NCBI GenBank assembly: GCA_949130495.1
Contig: OX422217.1
Span: 571,240,606 to 571,304,605 of the forward strand
DNA: 64,000 nucleotides
DNA from: Sambucus nigra
Taxonomy: Eukaryota > Streptophyta > Magnoliopsida > Dipsacales > Adoxaceae
Reading direction: 5' to 3'
Positions 12,447 to 24,066 of the stretch are shown here, in pieces; the stretch's first letter is position 1; each line of letters begins with the position of its first letter. A program made the position numbers and the translations under genes. The notes beneath the pieces were generated by a model. That model saw only the letters and a list, made by a program, of their open reading frames with translations, was not told the origin of the DNA and made no database searches.

Positions 12447-12812
12447 ATCACATACACATCTATCCCCATTTTTGTCTCGAATAGACAACCCGGTGAAAAA
12501 ATAAACCAATGAAAGTATCTAGCAAGATAATATATCAATGTGATCAATGTGAATGAATGTGAAATCGCTAAATAATCTTGAAACAACCAGCTAAGTAATA
12601 TCATGGAATGACAAATAAGTAGATAGTAAACCATCACACAAAGAATCAACAGTCTAAACAGGTGTGATAAACGGACTATATGCAAAATACAAATTTGGAA
12701 ATAAAAGAACATACATATAAACCAATCAGTTCAGAAAAGCTACCCGTAGTACCAAAAAATATCAATTTGAACTAGAGGACTGCAAACCAATCAGAAGCCT
12801 CAAATCATCCTA

Positions 12813-12910
12813 TCGTTCAAACGAGCCATGGACATCGCTCAACGAGATGAGGACGTCGCTCGAACGAAGGATATATGCCATTCGCACGACACAAGATGGT
12901 GTTCGAACGA
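12813..12910. repeat. palindrome cluster, Copia internal
   Basis: TCGTTCAAACGA 12813, TCGCTCAACGA 12835 (one base lost), TCGCTCGAACGA 12856, CCATTCGCACGA 12878 and GTGTTCGAACGA 12899. Starts are 22, 21, 22 and 21 bp apart. Confidence 0.9.
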
Positions 12911-14281
12911 CTTCACGCGACCTGCAAAAATTTCGTAGATTCCTATAAATATGATAAATAAATGCCCAGTGAAAAAAATTCCAAAAAAAAATTTCAGGAA
13001 GGGCTTGAGAGATGCAAAACTGTGCTAAAACAGTAGGATTTTCGCACGAAATGTAAAAATGCATAAAACTAACAAAGTGAGTTACATGCAAACATAGTAC
13101 CGATGTGTTCAAATATGGATATGGAATGAATGGTCATGAAACCACAACAAATGAGTCACAATTCCAACACATCGAAACGATCAAGAAACTCTAATTGATA
13201 GCGATAAATCATCAAAATTTATCATAGGTTTTGAAAAGTGCGAGCTTAATGAACTAGTAATACTACGTGCACACAAATCCATAATTTTGACGATTCTACA
13301 AACAATAGCGTCAAATTGCAATGTTTCAACATGAAGATTAGATGTGCAAACCCATTTAAATTTTCTCCACCCAAACTCCCTCATAAATATATACTTTTTC
13401 AAGTTATTTTGAGGTTTCTAGCATTCTCATCTTAGAGAAAATCTTATTGGCCCTTATCTTAGCATTTTGCTTTTTATTTTGGGCTCTTTTAAACGGTGGC
13501 TTTCACGATGAGTTAATTTTGAACTCTCGTAGCCCTTTCCCATGAATCACTCATCATTTTTTCAATACAAATCCTCACGGTAAATGGTTCTTGCATGTAC
13601 ACTTCTCCTTAAGTCTACTTACGCATAGATGACAAGATTGAGATAAGAACACCTCACCAAATTCAAATATGCAAGAGAAGTCAAACATCCATATAAACTA
13701 GTGCATGTGTGCAATGTTGGCATATATACAAAGTCGAATTAAATTCATATCAAATTCGAAACAACCCCATATAAACAATGGTTAAGATCATTCTACGCAT
13801 CGATAATAATGACCAAATGTCCTAAACACATGGATATGAAACGATGGGGGGGGGGGGTCCAAGCACATCAATATGTCACATCTAACATGTAAACCGAAAA
13901 CCAAAAACCAAAAACCAAAAATCTTTTTGGTTTTTCAAGCATATTTTGACTCAAAGAAAAGTAAAATATTTTTTATTTTCAAAAGTTTTCTCAAAACTAA
14001 AATATTTTTGTATTTTTCAAATAAGACTCAAACAAATGAAAAACTATAATACAAAGAGATAAACATGTCACTATACTAGCAATGAATATATCATGAAGCA
14101 AACTAGTATATGGAAAACAAGGCAACACTATCATCGTTTAGATTTAGCATGGGAAGAATCAAGTGCACCCAAACGAGAATTATGAAGTTTAATTCCCAAA
14201 GCATGCGGGTTTGGGGAACCGGGGCAACTTTTTTCCTAAATATCCTAGGAGCTTGTCTAATGTCATAAAAATAATGCCTAA

Positions 14282-15957
14282 GGTGATTTCCTACCACAAA
14301 ACGTGCAAGTGTAGCAGTGGTGGGAATGATTACCTATGTGTGGACCTTTTCTAACCTTCCTAGTGTTTCTCACACGTGCGGGGGGAATGGGAACACCTCT
14401 CTCATTAGAACCTATACCTCCCATATCTCCCTTAATTTGGACGGTGCCTAGGATCTTATCTAACTTCTCCAATCTAGCCTCCAAATCGAACATGACTCTA
14501 GAAGAGTCTCTTAATCTATCCTCTAACTCATGAATCCTAGACTCAAGCAAACTCCTAGACTCTTCACTCGCTAAAATCTCCTTTTTAAAGGACTCCATCT
14601 AACCAAGGAAATTATCTCTCTCTTTTTCCCAAAACTCCAGTTTCTCCCTAAACTTCTTCTCTCATGCCCTAAGATCCTCAATCAAACTATCATTATTTTC
14701 TATGGCAGGCTCATTCAAATTAGCTTGCAATTTTTCATTTGCCTTATTCACCTTCACGTTTTCAGCATACAACTCATTAAATGAAACTTGCAACTCTTTC
14801 ACATCTACCTCCTCCTTGTCACTCTATTCACCCTCACAAGCATGGGATACACTCAAAACCTCCTCAGAAGTGTCATTCACATGATAATACTCATCTCTCA
14901 TATGAGATGCCATAAACGCAACAAAGTTACGCTCAATGGGGGAACTCTCTCCCTCTTCCGGATCACTATCACTTAAGGTTGCACTATAAGAAATGGGTTG
15001 CTTGCCTTCTTTCTTAAGTCTAGTGGGACACTCCTTAACCCTGTGACCGTACCCCTCACACCCAAAACACCTATCCGACCCATCTCTCTTAGGGTTCTCA
15101 AACTTATCCTTAGAGGTGGAATCTACTTTGTTGTTCTTGAATTTTCAAATTTCTTGGCATCTTTCGATTGCTTTTGAAACTTAATAAAAATTTTTAATTT
15201 CTTTGCCAACTAAGCAACATCTTAAAAATCGGACTCGAAATCGGAATCCGAAACTTTAATTTCCTCCTTTCGGGTTTTCAAAGAAATACCCTTTTCTTTC
15301 TTAGGCACTTGCTTGGAGGTAATCATGTTGATTTCATAGGTTTGTAAGTCACCTACAATCTCTTCTAGTTTCGTCGACTCTAACTTACCCAAAGAGATTA
15401 AAATGGTCACTTTCACATCAAACCTACTAGACTACGAACTAAGGACTTTTTTAATGACACGGTTGTTGGGAATTTTTTCACCTAGGTTAAACGACGAGTT
15501 GACAATATTGGAAAACCTAGCATAAAACTCATCAAAAGTCACATTCTCTAACATCCTAATGGTCTCAAACTGTGTAGTGAGATTTTGAAGTTTTGACGCC
15601 CTAACCGTGCTAGTGCCCTCATGAGTGAGTGCCAAAATATCCCAAGACTCTTTTGATGTTTCACAAGTGATAATTCTATTATATTCTTCCGGTGTGACAT
15701 GTGAAGAAATAATGTGCAAACCTTTAGAATTATATTGTGACAGTCTATTTTCAGTTTCGTTCCATGACTTGACATGCTTTAAACTAGTAACCTAACCTAT
15801 GATAGTGACATGGGGTGTCCAACCTTTTTCACCAGCAAGCCAAACACGTTCATCAATTGATTTGAATGAAATTTTCATTCTCATCTTCCAATAAGTGTAG
15901 TTAGTGCCATAAAAAATAGGAGTTTGAGAAAATTCATTATTTCAAAAATTCATCTTT
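14282..15957 (-). pseudogene. Copia gag (broken)
   Basis: Capsid/nucleocapsid precursor that would package the element RNA. Visible in order on the minus strand: an N-terminal gag region with NYTYWKMRM (about 15900), the UBN2-type capsid core with a SKESWDIL box (about 15650) and FDEFYARF (about 15525), and an intact CX2CX4HX4C zinc knuckle starting CFGCEGYGH (about 15027-15069). Next come a Glu-rich segment, a coiled coil (SRIHELEDRLRDSS, about 14500) and a degenerate second knuckle (CYTCTFCGR, about 14310). Frameshifts and stops divide it into at least five pieces. Coding ends at the second knuckle and no protease follows. Confidence 0.85.
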
Positions 15958-15999
15958 GAAAACCTACGGGATCACAAAACAAGTAAAATATGTTTTCTA

Positions 16000-16012
16000 G
16001 CTCTGATACAAA
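16000..16012 (-). promoter_or_regulatory. primer-binding site, initiator Met tRNA
   Basis: Minus strand TTTGTATCAGAGC, next to the 5' LTR. It differs from the usual TTGGTATCAGAGC at one position and is complementary to the 3' end of plant initiator tRNA-Met. Confidence 0.85.
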
Positions 16013-16014
16013 TT

Positions 16015-17266
16015 TGAAAGGACCTTTTTTATGTGTGTTTCAAATCAAACCAAATTTTTAACAAAAATTATCCAACTTTTAATTATGCACCAAACCAAGT
16101 TGTGAAAACCCAATTCTTACTTTAAACCAATTTTATCTTGATTAATCCTAAACATGAATCTAGTTATTAAAGAAAGTAAAGTAAAGTAAAGAATATTCAC
16201 AACGCCGGATGTACGAGGAAAAACCCAAATTGGGAAAAAAACCTCAGACGGACCAAGCCAGACAATCACTATGAACAAATGGTTTTACAAAGACATATTA
16301 GCCTTACTCAATGACTCGATCCCCACGGATCTTGATGCCCCTTATGATCATCAATCGTTCTTCAATAGTGCCCATGTATAAATTCCATATTCCATGATAT
16401 CTGTCCACAATACACGACTCCACGTATGTCTCAGTGTCCACCGATATGGCTTTGATTCGTCTATGATGTTTCACACGATGTTTGTCGCTTCTTCACCGCA
16501 AAACCCAGATGTTCAATGGTAGAACAAACTATCTTTGGTGTAGCAAGATCACGTAAACATATAAGAATAGTAACTAGGATCTTTGCAAACTCTAAGGATG
16601 TTATTAAGACTTTTAAACCTTAGAAAACATGTGCAAACAAGTTTCTGGTTTGTAAAATTGTTTTCCAGAATGCACACATCCGAAACTCTAATGACAACAC
16701 TATTTAAATAGGATTTAAATGCCACATCGAAAAATGTGTCGTTTGAATGAAAAGGGAAAGTCGTTCGCGCGACATTGTATCTCGTTCGAACGAGATCCAA
16801 TGTCGTTTGAACGAAAGAGCGAAAGTTTGACTCTATGACTTTTTGTTCAAAACGTATCTTCCAATGAGAGATCCAAAAATGTCAAACTCTTTTTTGATCT
16901 TATCATCATAAAACGAAGTGTAAACCTTTTAAAACACTTAAAACCATTTTAAAACATTTTTCTTTATAACAAATACATCCTTATCTTATATAAAATAATT
17001 TCGAGCACCATTAATTATACGCATTCATACCTGAGTGATCTAGGAATGTAATTAACTTTGAAGACAAGTAAACTTACACCAATTAAACTTCAGCATGATT
17101 AAATATTTGAAGCTTTGCTGCAACGTCTTCAATTTCTTCAATAGGCATAGACCGAGTGGGATCGTGACAAATTAAAATCTACTGATGAAATATTACAAAC
17201 ACAGTTTTGTTCACGGAATTAAGTCAAAACAATATAGGGACTCAATTGAACATTTATGTCCTTACA
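16015..17266 (-). repeat. Copia 5' LTR
   Basis: 1252 bp, TGAAAGGACC...CCTTACA on the plus strand. Homologous to 10785-12021. The canonical CA end is kept here. Confidence 0.9.
16739..16814. repeat. palindrome tetrad in Copia 5' LTR
   Basis: TCGTTTGAATGA 16739, TCGTTCGCGCGA 16761, TCGTTCGAACGA 16782 and TCGTTTGAACGA 16803. The 22/21/21 spacing is identical to the other LTR, although individual bases have drifted. Confidence 0.9.
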
Positions 17267-17376
17267 ATTATTTTTTGTTATCTAACTCATTACTTATTTC
17301 AAGTGACTAAATGTATTTTTGTTTTGTATACTATGGACAAACATTGTAGTGAAACATGTGGAATGACCTCAACTGT

Positions 17377-17383
<7 letters not shown>

Positions 17384-17410
<27 letters not shown>
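17384..17410. repeat. (TG)n microsatellite
   Basis: About 13 TG units. Confidence 0.95.
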
Positions 17411-17451
17411 ATTTTTTTAGGAAGTTTGTTTCATAAAAAGTATTTGTTAGA

Positions 17452-17743
17452 TGAATTTTAGCTCTTTGAATTTTGTTGGATTGGTTATTATCCCTTAAGT
17501 AGGGTGGATAGTCCAATAAACAAATGAGATTATGTCAATTGTTTTTTAAATTGACACTTTGTTATTTCAGGCATAGTATGAATTCGGTTATTGAATACTA
17601 TATATTTCATGTTATATGTGAATTTTTTAACGAATTTAGACTATTTGAATGTTGTTGGACTATTTGTTATTTGTTAAGCAGGGTGGATAGTCCTTTAAAC
17701 AAAGGAGATTATGGCGATTTGTTTTTAAATTACACTTTGTTTT
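17452..17743. repeat. about 180-bp tandem duplication
   Basis: The block at about 17452-17567 recurs at about 17632-17743. Both contain AGGGTGGATAGTCC, GAGATTATG and an AAATT(G)ACACTTTGTT end. It lies in the 3' part of Helitron-like element 1. Confidence 0.75.
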
Positions 17744-17829
17744 GTTGGGGAATGAGATTTTTGTCGTTTTGTAATTATGTACTTCAAAAATTTTCGCCAT
17801 TTAACGATTACGTACTTTAGAAATTTTCA

Positions 17830-17860
17830 CTGTGCCTTTAAGCACAGGCATTTCGCTAGT
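17830..17860 (+). other. Helitron 3' terminal hairpin and CTAG-T
   Basis: A 6-bp stem (CTGTGC/GCACAG) with a 6-nt loop, then GCATTTCG, then CTAG at 17856-17859 followed by T. This matches the Helitron 3' consensus of a hairpin about 10 bp before CTRR-T. Confidence 0.65.
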
Positions 17861-20638
17861 ATATGAAATAATGAGTAAAATGTTTTTACTACTACATAAG
17901 TTGGATAAGATAATTAGTGGTTAAGATTAATTCAAGTGGATTCAAGTGAATTAGATCCAACCGTTAATTGTTGTGGCACAACTGTAATTTATGTCGAATT
18001 AATGGGTGGAAATGATGAGCCACAACACTCCCTGACAACTTACAAGTGTTTCCTCCTTCTTTCTTACTCATTTCAAAATTCAAAATGAGAGTAAATTACC
18101 CCCTTCAAATAGTATCCGACACCCACCATAACTTTTCTCTCAACAGTGACCACAAAGAAATCATAACACGCCGATACTTGCTATATGCTCCCCACTATCC
18201 ATTAGTGACACTTTTTCACTCAACTACTTTAATTTGAACTATACATCCTCACACATTCACCCCTTCTTCTCAAGTTTGAACATTTGTACCAACTGAGGAT
18301 CGTACAAAGCTCGTTACCTCGAACCTCTTTAGATGTCCCGTCACTCACCCACTCCCTAACCCATGCACATAACCCATCGAGGTACGATTTGATATATGTG
18401 TCTAAGAGCATGATATTTTCTCACTCACCTACCGCACATGGTGATGCCCCATGTCAAGATATTATTTCTCTCTTTTGCAGGTACTCTCTATCAATTCTTA
18501 TCTACATCTCTTTATGACCCTTTATGTCTCTGCATTCTTCATAATCAATTGCATAACTTGTCTACAAATTTGTCACCGCACTCCAAATTTGTTACTGCAA
18601 AACCCATATAAACATAGGTAGTTCCTTTTCTCAATTATGTAGTTGGTGGTGTTTCATGTGATTTTTGTATTTATTTTAATTACTCTTCTTTTCATCTATC
18701 TACCTATGTTTATTTGGGTTTTGTAGGTTTAAGCTAGGTTTTATGGTGTTGTTGCAGGTTCAAGTAACAAGATTTAAAGTTTGTTAATTGGGTGTTTCAT
18801 GTCTACATCTCTTTACTCTATTCTCCATTTTCGTCGAGTATTTAGTTTTAAAGATACGGTGGTGATTCTCAAGTGTGGGTTGATGACTTAGTGGGGTTGG
18901 ATATTTTATTGTGGTCATGGTGGTGTTTGGCCACATCATTAAAGGTAGAGAATTAATTCTATGGTCTGATTGAATTTTCTCTTCACTCAATTTAGTTGTC
19001 CAGAACCTTTTTTGTGATTGTAATCAAAGACCAACATAAATAAAAACAGCTTTTTTAATGTGTTCAATTTAACCTTGATTGGTTTAACTATTTTTTGTGT
19101 TCTATTAATAGGTACACGTCTCTAAACGTAACTGATGTATGTTTTGATATATGTTAAGTTTGTTATCATTAATTATTTGGTTGTATTTTAATTATGCACC
19201 GGATTTTATTGGGCTTTTGTGTTGTGTTGTGTGTTATGCATTTTTATAAGAAGTTTGTCGCTTCATAGTCTATATAGTTTGTTTCTTAATATTAATATTA
19301 GTTTCAAGATTGGATTAAAATTTGTTTGTATCTTTTACCTGTAAATTATTTTTTCATTTTCAGAAATAATTTATGAATGACATTCCCCATTCCTGATCAC
19401 AACGTTTAATAATTTCTGAATGACAATGTTCATTATTGTTGAAAATCTCCATTATGAATTTGGTGATTACAATTTTTTTTCGGGAGTACTGATGGGATAT
19501 TTGGACATATTAAGGATATGTTTAAATTCTATGCCTAAAGTCAACCTCTTTTATTTTTATTACTTCAATCACATTTCCCCTTAATATCATATGCTCCAAC
19601 ACTGTCCGAGGGGTATATTTTGATTCAATTACATTTATCTAAACCATGTTTGTATTGGTGCTATAGATGATGAATGTCGTGGACACACTACTATGGAATA
19701 TATTAATGCATTTAGATGCAGAAACCATGCCTTATGCTATAGCAGAGTACATGATGGTCCAATTGCAATTGCCTTTTGCTTAATCTTCAATTGTCAACTG
19801 ATCAATAAATTTCCTTCTGTTTTGGTCTTCAGTTTTACACATAGTCAGTATTTCATTGGCTGGAATGTGAGTTTTTTTTTCAAACAACAACGTAATGGGG
19901 AAGCTAATTTCATTCCTTTATTATTACTTTGCATGAGAAATATACCCTGAATCCTAAACAAGTGGGATGGTTTATTATTATCTACCATGATAACTATCAA
20001 GGCTCATTTTTATACAATGATAAATAAGTGGGATGGTTTATGACAGTAACCAAAGCTCATTGGTGTTTCTACCATAATAAATCGCATTTAGTGTATTGTG
20101 TTTATGACAGTAACCAAGGCTCAATTAAGCATAGTAATACAGGAAACTATGAGAAAAGAACATGAATAACACGTTAAGACACAACACAAGTTAAAATTTT
20201 GGCACAAATTTTACATGACACAATTATTTGAAAAGAACCTAACATAGCATGACAGATGGTGTAGTATTGTATCTAAAATTTCCAAAGTAATTAATACCCA
20301 TTTTTAATTTAATAACTAATTTTTAAGTCATAGTTCCGTGAGCATGGAACAACTGTTAAGAGTAAGACAACAACGAGAGTCGCATGATAACCCATGGTGT
20401 CATTCTTCTCAAATACAGTGAATTTGTGTTCTTACGAAAAGCTATAATTTGGCAGACTCCTATGAGGCTATATGACTCGGTCAACACATGGGTTTCAAAA
20501 TTGCAAAGCGACAAAAATTATTTTTGAGGCTATACGACTCGGCCATTTTGCAACTACATACATTGAAAATTTTATCCATTTTTTGATTTCGTATTTTTGA
20601 AATTTTCATCGTGCCTTCAGGCATGAGCATTCCACTAG
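17861..20638 (+). mobile_element. Helitron-like element 2 (non-autonomous)
   Basis: 2.8 kb, starting directly after element 1. Its 5' end resembles that of element 1 and its 3' end has a hairpin (CGTGCC-TTCA-GGCATG, one G-T pair) followed by GCATTCCACTAG. No Rep/helicase or captured exon is recognisable. Near 19975-20130 a short motif (GTGGGATGGTTTAT, GTAACCAAGGCTCA) is repeated two to three times. Nothing else gene-like is visible. The weak point is the missing canonical TC at the 5' end. Confidence 0.5.
20610..20638 (+). other. Helitron 3' hairpin, element 2
   Basis: The hairpin stem spans 20610-20625, with CTAG at 20635-20638. A partial copy of the terminus (CCTTCAGGCATG) follows immediately at 20639. 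Confidence 0.55.
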
Positions 20639-20890
20639 CCTTCAGGCATGGGAATTCCATATATATATATATATATATATATTCAACGAAAGAAAAAATA
20701 AAAAATAATTTTTGTTTTATTTATTTTTGAATTTTTTTTAGTGTGCTATTGAAAAATAACACAAAAACAACTACACCATATGTAATGTGAGACAAAAAAA
20801 TTTAGTAAAAAAAACATGACTCAAATCATTAATGGTACCATTGACACAAAACAAAGAATAAAACAAATAGACAAACATGCATACTTATAA

Positions 20891-20937
<47 letters not shown>

Positions 20938-21246
20938 TGGAAAAAAATATGCTAGTGGAGGAATAAGAAAAAAATAATTTTTCATTTTTTTCATTGCAAG
21001 TTTTTTGGATGTACTACAAAAAAAATGAAATCAAAAAATTTTAATTAAGAAACTATGAAAATTTTAATTTTTTATGTGTTTTTGTGGTAAGTCCGTTGTC
21101 AAAACTATTATTGACTAACAAAATTCTTTTTTTTTTCTAACTTCAGAAAAAAAATTATGAAAATATTAGCTACTAAAAAAAAAGTTCTTTTTTTATGTTT
21201 TTTTATTTAACTAGTCTAAAAGTCAATAACATTAAATTGACACAAA
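20639..21246 (-). other. AT-rich remnant, probably Athila leader
   Basis: No gene seen. Contains two (AT)n tracts (20659-20682, 20895-20934) and many A/T runs. It lies on the internal side of the PBS at 21247, where the intact Athila element (54996-55080) also has an A/T-homopolymer leader, so it is likely the start of an Athila-type interior. Confidence 0.4.
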
Positions 21247-21264
21247 TCCCCGACAACGGCGCCA
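21247..21264 (-). promoter_or_regulatory. Athila-type primer-binding site (tRNA-Asp)
   Basis: Plus strand TCCCCGACAACGGCGCCA differs by one base from the PBS of the intact Athila element at 55103-55120. That PBS complements the 3' end of plant tRNA-Asp. Confidence 0.85.
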
Positions 21265-21270
21265 AAAACT

Positions 21271-23017
21271 AATCCTACAAGCACCCGAGCTATTATAATA
21301 TAGCAAGTGTAAGTATGGGTCGATCGCACGAAGATTTGGTCAATTCATATAAATTATTGACTGTCCTACTATACAATATTGATGTAGAGATATGCTTACG
21401 ATATAAATTAAAGCAAGAAAGGAATGAATAGTACAACTATGAAATATGTAAACAAATATGGGAGAAAACTGGCATGTTGGATCTGTTTATCACTTTCAAT
21501 TAACATCACGCTTTAATTTAATTTCATATTCTCGAATTTATAATTCAAAATGCACTAACTCTCGCCACGTACATTCTGAAAAATCTAATAATAAGTATTC
21601 ATGAAATATTTTAACTTCTCTAAATTTAGATGCGTAAAAATGTATATTCCCTTAAAATTATCAATTTCATGTTTCAACATTGTATTTAAGCATTCAATAT
21701 TAAACAATTTAACATAAGCATAACCCATAAAAAATTACACACTTGAATTCTTTAGATATGAATTATCAAACAATTTCTAAGGTTTAAAACACACTCTTAT
21801 GTCGTTTGAAGTGAATTTATGTTAAGATATTTTGAAAATTATAATGAAATCAAACTAAACACATAATGTTAACTAATCATGATAAACTTCACCTAGATGT
21901 AGTAATAAAACAACTCTAGCATCATAATTACAAGACAAATATTCTAAGATGAAATAATAATTCTAAATAATAAAATCAACTTACAAAAATTCGAGTCCAA
22001 AACTTGATTTTCAATACACAAAGTTCCTCTCAACATGCACACAAATTTACTCACAAACACTCTAAAAAATTTACTCTCTAACTTTTTTTCTACCCTCCCT
22101 CAAAATCTATTCTGTCCGAAATTCCTCTTCTTTCTTATTATGTTATGTGTAATGATCTTCTTTTTGTAGGTATGGAAAAGTATGAGGCATAAATTGATAG
22201 GTGAAAGCCACGAAATCGGTAAAATCAAAGAAGCCTTTTCATTCCTTTTATTCCTTATTTGTTAGGTTTATCATTATCAACATTCATAAAAGAAAGCTTA
22301 TTAAGATGGCAAGTGGAGAATAGTGGGCATAGTTTTGGATGGGTGTTATAAAGTGCTGAGCTAGGTTTTGTTTTGTTATGGGGATGGGCATATTTTTTTT
22401 TTCTCATTTGTATTTTTGTCACTTAACTAATTTTTCACCTTCAAAACATCATATTTTAAAATTTGTCCAACTATAAAGTTGTAAGTCTTTTAAAAACCAT
22501 TATGAAAAGCTATGGTACGACCTCGACGGACACTCGAGCGAAGTTATAAAAATCCTCCAACATTGTTAACCATGTCGTGTATCCTAACAAATTTTGCGTA
22601 TTAACTCATTTGTTGTCAGAACTCTCAAGGTGCCTGTAAAAATGCAAAATAAAAATAATCAACTCAACTTTAGGGTCATAAAAGTATTGGAAATTACATA
22701 ATTACTCGTATTCATATTTTTGCCCCCAAAATTCATATATCACTCCTTTTAACTAGGACATTCAATTAAATTTCACGAAGAGCTTCATATTGCCCTATAA
22801 ATATTGAAAAAAATATATTTAGGAGCATAAAAATTCTAAAATTATGGTCTTACCCCTTGGGGTTGCTAAAGTTGCATTATTAACTTGAATTATTTTTTAA
22901 ATTCTAATTTTCTTATTAATAGCTAAAATGACTCTAAAAGCTCAGTATTTATGATACAACATGCCTAACTACACATAAATTTTGGTGTATAAATTATACA
23001 AAACAATGCACTCATCA
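21271..23017 (-). mobile_element. Athila-type 5' LTR, degraded
   Basis: Sequence following the PBS on its LTR side. The proximal part (GTATGGGTCGATCGCACGAAG at 21312) resembles the conserved GTCGGGTATCGATCCTCAGG block of the intact Athila LTR. On the minus strand the outer end reads TGATGAGTGCATTG, a start I associate with plant Athila-group LTRs. Its length of about 1.75 kb is plausible. The inner boundary lacks a CA dinucleotide and no second LTR is in the window, so limits are approximate. Confidence 0.5.
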
Positions 23018-24032
23018 CCCAGGCATGACGTCGTGTCCAACTTTAAAAGGGGTAATGATTACCACATAAAAAGTACAAAACGCTTTTTTCAAATCATTTC
23101 AAACTTTTTAATGTCGTTTCTTTTACGCGATTCCTTTCTAGAGAGAGAAAATCCTGCGTTCCTAAACTGTTGTAAAAACCTAACCAGCCTAATGTGTATT
23201 AGTTATTAAATAAACACCAACTCTTTTTAAAATTAGTTTTAAAAGATAATTTAAACTGTTGTACACACACACACATAAAGAAATGAAAGTAGATTTGTGA
23301 TGATGCTGCCCAAATAAAGATAATCAGAATGAGATGAGGAAAGGTAGATAATAACACAATATTTATTCTCGAGGAAACCACTGTTGTGGAAAACCCTTTG
23401 TCCTTAGTCCAATGACAACTCACACACCCGAGTCCACTATACTAATTATTAGTTACATATTACACTCCAGCAGTTTATAATGATTTAAACTAAACAAATA
23501 TAAGTCGTACACCCAGCTTAGTCTAAATACAGCCCAACTTGACTGACAATCAGTCAACCCAATAACACCCAGGTAATAGCAACTACAGATGCACAATCAG
23601 ACACTCAAACCCAAGACCCCGTAAAGTTGTGCAAAACATAATTAATTATAAGGTTTGTTTAAATTAGAAGATAAAAAATTATCTCAGTTTAACAAAAAGA
23701 GGCAACACACACACCAAGTTATGTCTATTTTAATTAATAAGAAAAACACCAACCATTGACTAAATGGAAGATAAGTACAGATTCAAACACACAGTCCTAA
23801 TCACGTTTTTTCACAGGCCAAAAATACACAAACTCGACACTGATTTTACACATGAGTTAATATATTGAGCTAACACATGAGTCACTACACTGAGTTAACA
23901 CTCCCCAAAACATTAGATCAATTTTAAACTAAGTTTAGTTATGTAAAATAAAAAAAATAAATTTCAAGATTTTAGAGTTGGCACAAATTCGAATTGGTTT
24001 AAAATCACAACAGTCCCAAAACTACAAAACCC

Positions 24033-24066
<34 letters not shown>

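Larger units (their letters stand above)
12036..14277 (-). other. Copia 3' internal non-coding region
   Basis: About 2.2 kb between the gag remnant and the 3' LTR, where pol and any envelope-like frame would be expected. I see no conserved domain. It contains the palindrome cluster at 12813-12910, the upstream purine tract, a run of 12 G at 13846-13857 and short AAAAACC repeats at 13892-13921. Much of it aligns with 340-1780 in inverted orientation, so it is a conserved part of the family rather than random filler. Confidence 0.65.
10785..17266 (-). mobile_element. Sirevirus-type Copia element, gag-only derivative
   Basis: A 6.5-kb LTR retrotransposon on the minus strand. Two LTRs (10785-12021, 16015-17266) bracket an initiator-Met PBS, a broken gag and a long non-coding 3' region. 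Protease, integrase and reverse transcriptase are absent. Flanks are cttat and attat, a 4 of 5 match that fits an aged 5-bp TSD. Two purine tracts, an iMet PBS, a long gag with coiled coil and zinc knuckles, and palindrome clusters in LTR and interior point to the Sirevirus lineage. Without pol it could only move with proteins supplied by another element. Confidence 0.85.
6587..17859 (+). mobile_element. Helitron-like element 1 (non-autonomous, interrupted)
   Basis: The 3' end (17830-17859) has the Helitron signature: hairpin CTGTGC-CTTTAA-GCACAG, a short spacer, then CTAG before T. The 5' part (about 6640, AATAAGGAGAAAAATGTTTTTACTA) matches the start of the following element at 17861 (AATGAGTAAAATGTTTTTACTA). 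The two also share the sequence before the hairpin (AAATTTTCA). No Rep/helicase coding is visible. The interior holds the CACTA-type end (to 9469) and the Copia element (10785-17266). Apart from these, 6660-9290 and 9470-10784 contain no gene I can support, only AT-rich sequence. The exact 5' base is uncertain because it lies in the microsatellite. Confidence 0.5.

Noticed and set aside
13846..13857. Run of 12 G as a possible quadruplex
   Set aside because: A single homopolymer run in non-coding relic DNA. Could also be a sequencing artefact.
19693..19950. 85-codon open frame in Helitron-like element 2
   Set aside because: No recognisable domain or exon structure. Length is expected by chance in this much sequence.
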